NCBI GenBank assembly: GCA_947579665.1
Contig: OX388350.1
Span: forward strand, 28,739,393 to 28,803,392
Length of the DNA: 64,000 nt
From: Sympetrum striolatum
Taxonomy: Eukaryota; Arthropoda; Insecta; Odonata; Libellulidae
Reading direction: 5' to 3'
Shown here: piece after piece, positions 61,098 through 64,000 of the stretch
Layout of the letters: each line of letters starts with the position of its first letter
Position numbering within the stretch: position 1 is the first letter of the stretch
Made by a program: the position numbers and the translations under genes
Notes under the pieces: model-generated
The model's input: the letters and a program-made list of their open reading frames with translations, nothing else
What the model was told of the DNA's origin: nothing
Database searches by the model: none

Positions 61098-62088
61098 GTA
61101 AGGGTAACACAGGGTCTTTGATGCATAAGTGTGGGTGTGGCTCTTTAGCAATGATCCTGAATGTTTTATGAATGCCTGTATAGATGGAACATGGAAATCT
61201 ATAACCTAGGCTGTTACTTGTTAACATACCGGTAACCCTCAAGTTATGAAAGCAATGGTTTCTGGATTTCTTTCTGTATAGGATAGATTTTGAATAGCTC
61301 TTTCGCTGTTTACTTTGGGAAAGAAGAGTTTTTTCATTATTCTGTAACATTTAGTACCTAAATGTCTCCTTTAGATAATTGAGACCAAGCCAGTATCATC
61401 TTAGGGTAATTCATCAGCTTACTTGTTGTTTGTTGTTGTACCATCTTCAAGTACTTTAGAATTCGTTGATTTGTGTGAAATTTTAACCAAAATGTGGGAA
61501 TCTGCTTCAGCAATCTTATTATTTTTTTTTAATTTTGAAGCATCTTTGTGTATATAGATATGAGTTTAGAGTTAAGCACCAAACATTATACAAGAGATTA
61601 TAAGACTATCTTATTTTAAATATAGCTCTCTCTGCTTCAATATGTTTAAGAATTTAGTTTATGTTTAGGGAGTATACAGTTATGTTTTAATACTGTAGAT
61701 TATTCTTAGGTGTTTTTTTAGAATCGAAATAACTTAACTTGAGGCTTACCTATGTTGATAATTGTAAAAAGAGATTTGAAATAGTGAGTGGTGAATATCT
61801 TATCTGTTGGTGCACAGTGTGTTCCATATTTGCATTTGAAGTACCATTAATTGAAGCTCTTTCTTTTATTCTCATTTAAGATCATGGAAGCTATTGAAAG
61901 TGCATTTTTTAAGCATGAGAGGTCATATTTTTCATTATATTATTGTCGTGGGTAGGTTCACATAATTGTTTTTATGTTATCAGAATGTTTCTCAGTCACA
62001 CTCCTGCGATGAAGAAAGATTATTGTTTCAGGCCAGTGTTATATTGTAGCTTTAATTAGTGTTTGTTATATCTTTCTTTGCTATGCAG

Positions 62089-62157
62089 ATGTCTGCCCAA
62101 GCTGTTGGAGTTATGGCCAGCATTGTAGATCGCACAAAAAATGGAATTGTTGAGTAA
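62089..62157 (+). CDS. NPC1: NPC1 alternative terminal exon B2
   Basis: Acceptor TTGCTATGCAG in phase 0, as required by exon B. It encodes MSAQAVGVMASIVDRTKNGI, then VE and TAA. Taken together, exons B and B2 give a tail of about 120 residues. A poly(A) signal lies about 415 bases downstream. The short length makes this less certain than exon B. Confidence 0.5.
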   Translation: MSAQAVGVMASIVDRTKNGIVE

Positions 62158-62572
62158 AATTTTATGACGGTTCGATGGAGAATTGTTTGGGAATGAGCGT
62201 GATTTAAACAAATTGGTGACATTAGTTGATGTTAGGGTTTACAGTTTGTACCAGTCATGATTTCTGAGAATGTGTTTTGTGATGCTGTTTATTTGTACTA
62301 ATCAATGGTTTATTAACCCCCTTTGACTGATAGTTGTAATAATGAGTGACGTTTGATCTTTGGCATGATTTTGGAATTGAAAGCTTGTGTGTGTCCGTGT
62401 GTTTCTGAACCATGAATGCATCTAACCAAAAATACAACTGTTTTACCTTGTTGATTTGCATGTTACGATGCATAATGTTTTTTGGAATGTATTGATGTTT
62501 GCACACAATATTTTTGGAAGAATGTCGTCAAGTTCATCAAGTAATCTGTAGCCTTAATATTATTTCCATTTG

Positions 62573-62578
62573 AATAAA
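62573..62578 (+). terminator. Poly(A) signal AATAAA after terminal exon B2
   Basis: This AATAAA in TTTGAATAAAATG follows the B2 stop codon and would end the transcript that uses exon B2. Confidence 0.45.
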
Positions 62579-63079
62579 ATGAAGAGTGATATATTGGTAA
62601 GATAATTGTCTAAATTATGAGTATCTCTAGTCAAAGGTAATTAGAAGTTAAACAGTGACATTAACAGAAGTTTTCTTTGATATATGATGTTACATTTTAG
62701 TATTGTGTAAATTAAAATGTGAATTTTGTGCATGCGAGTTATTAACCGTAAGTTGTCAAATAATGTGTGTTATTAGATCTGGACTAAAATCTTGTTCTGT
62801 ATTCTTTTATCTCTCCTTACTAACCCTTTCCTGTTGTTGGTTTTTGTATATTTGTTTATTTTTCTCTCTGGTCATTTGTTAAATTTCTGGTTTTGTTATC
62901 TTCATCTCAAAATTCATATTTTTGTATTTTATTTCCCCATATTCATTTGTTTGAAATCTTCCTAAATTAATTTTATTTTTGGCTTTAAAAAACTACTTTT
63001 CTTTGGTGTTTGCTTTTTACCTTTTTAAAATCCTCTCCTTGTTGCTTCATTTCCGTCAATTCCTGTCCCCCCTCTGTAG

Positions 63080-63175
63080 CTCACAGCCCGAAAGAGGGAG
63101 GTGTCAGATGAAGAAGCAACTGAGCTTTGGGATACTCCTGTGTTTGAGCACCCCTCATCCACAGGAAATCTTCAG
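63080..63175 (+). CDS. NPC1: NPC1 alternative exon C
   Basis: 32 codons, phase 0 to 0, after a strong pyrimidine tract and TAG acceptor (CCCCCCTCTGTAG) and before GTAAAC. It encodes LTARKREVSDEEATELWDTP and VFEHPSSTGNLQ. It can follow exon B in frame in place of B2. It is hydrophilic and acidic in the middle. The GC content and open frame stand out from the T-rich surroundings. Membership of this gene is inferred from strand, phase and spacing. Confidence 0.6.
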
Positions 63176-63991
63176 GTAAACCATTGGTGGTGCTATTCTT
63201 TGGCTGTGCTTTATTTCCTTCCTAACAACTTGGTAACATTTCTTTTCTGCTAACTCTTACCCATGGAAGGTGTTCAGTTTTATTGCATGTGAACTTATTT
63301 GTGTGGATAGATGATGTGCTGGTAGCCTAATAACATTCGGGGTGAAGGAGTTACGCATCCAAGGAATGGCTGGCGTAAATGACTACTATGATTTAACAGA
63401 TTCTTAGGCAACTGCAGGATTGAGAACTGAGGTACCAAGTAAGAGTGATTATTGATTGAGTGAAGGAAAATATAAAATTTCAAAAGGGACAACCTTTTTT
63501 GTCAGCATTTACTGCCTATCTAACAATTATTGGAAAAGTATCTGGAAATGGTAAATGAATAATCTTAGTAATAATTATTTTATAGCATTTTCTTTTAACA
63601 ATCAAGAAACTCGTTAGAAATATTTGTGGAACAGTCAGATCATAATTGTGAAGGAATTATTGAAAATCATTTGAAAATTTGGGCTGTCTAGGAAGGGAGA
63701 GGCATCTAGACTTGAAAATTTAAATATAATTAAATTTATGCCAAAACCAAATGTCATCATCACCTTCTGTCATCAAAAATGCTATCAATGTAGCCCATAA
63801 GTGATAGAATAAAAGCTAAAGAAAAGAAATTAACACTCAGTGCCTTTAGCATGGAGGTTTTGAATTATGGAATATCAGTTCCATAAGAATAAAAAACCTT
63901 ATATAACCTCCCAAATGAATCTCATTTTAATTTTGTACCATGAAGTGATAAGTGGTCTTCTGATGACTATTCCTTCCTTTCTCTCTTTTAG

Positions 63992-64000
63992 AGTTTGATA
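63992..64000 (+). CDS. NPC1: Start of a further exon, cut by the window edge
   Basis: A long pyrimidine tract CTTTCTCTCTTTTAG ends at 63991, and the next bases AGT TTG ATA are in the phase 0 expected after exon C. Only nine bases are visible, so this rests on the acceptor alone. Confidence 0.4.

Larger units (their letters stand above)
61098..63991 (+). other. Introns and 3' UTR among the alternative 3' exons
   Basis: 61098-62088 and 63176-63991 are introns in the proposed models; 62158-63079 is 3' UTR for exon B2 and intron for exon C. The sequence is T-rich on the plus strand with no transposon or other gene recognised. Confidence 0.5.

Overview
This window is eukaryotic nuclear DNA from an arthropod, most likely an insect with a large, AT-rich, transposon-laden genome. 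The evidence is many short exons with GT..AG introns, tRNA-derived repeats, a LINE, a hAT-type MITE, and one recognisable gene that matches the animal Niemann-Pick C1 family. I cannot name the order or species from the sequence.

Layout. Bases 1 to about 32,160 contain no gene that I can support. They hold scattered repeats: a 236-bp fold-back element (2831-3066), a 5'-truncated LINE with a 12-bp target duplication (6274-7062), two tRNA-derived fragments (about 13.8 and 18.4 kb), and a 3.7-kb DNA transposon whose ~1.07-kb inverted arms are nearly identical (26381-30087). Several CpG-rich patches also lie here, some with CRE-like and CLEAR/E-box-like motifs. A hAT-type MITE with a perfect 8-bp target duplication (32171-32482) sits just before the first coding exon found.

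From 32,763 to the right edge the plus strand carries one multi-exon gene, an NPC1 orthologue. Twenty-five consecutive exons with mutually compatible splice phases (32763-53687) encode about 1349 residues: the N-terminal cysteine-rich sterol-binding domain, the first membrane helix, an enlarged cytosolic loop that includes a probable symmetric cassette exon, the middle luminal domain, the sterol-sensing domain, the C-terminal luminal domain and the last helices. The signal-peptide exon was not found. Three alternative 3' ends follow: a long terminal exon with its own poly(A) signals and two acidic dileucine motifs (56780-57231), or an exon at 60805-61097 joined either to a short terminal exon (62089-62157) or to an exon at 63080-63175 that continues past the window.

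The product is expected in the late endosome/lysosome membrane, exporting cholesterol delivered by NPC2. The alternative tails differ in their endosomal sorting motifs. CpG is close to its expected frequency in the left 31 kb and very scarce through the NPC1 body, suggesting germline gene-body methylation and a promoter near 31-32 kb or further left. Introns carry further non-autonomous repeats: a 1-kb element with two ~316-bp tandem units in intron 2, a 298-bp MITE in intron 4, and a six-unit array with tRNA B-box-like motifs in intron 23.
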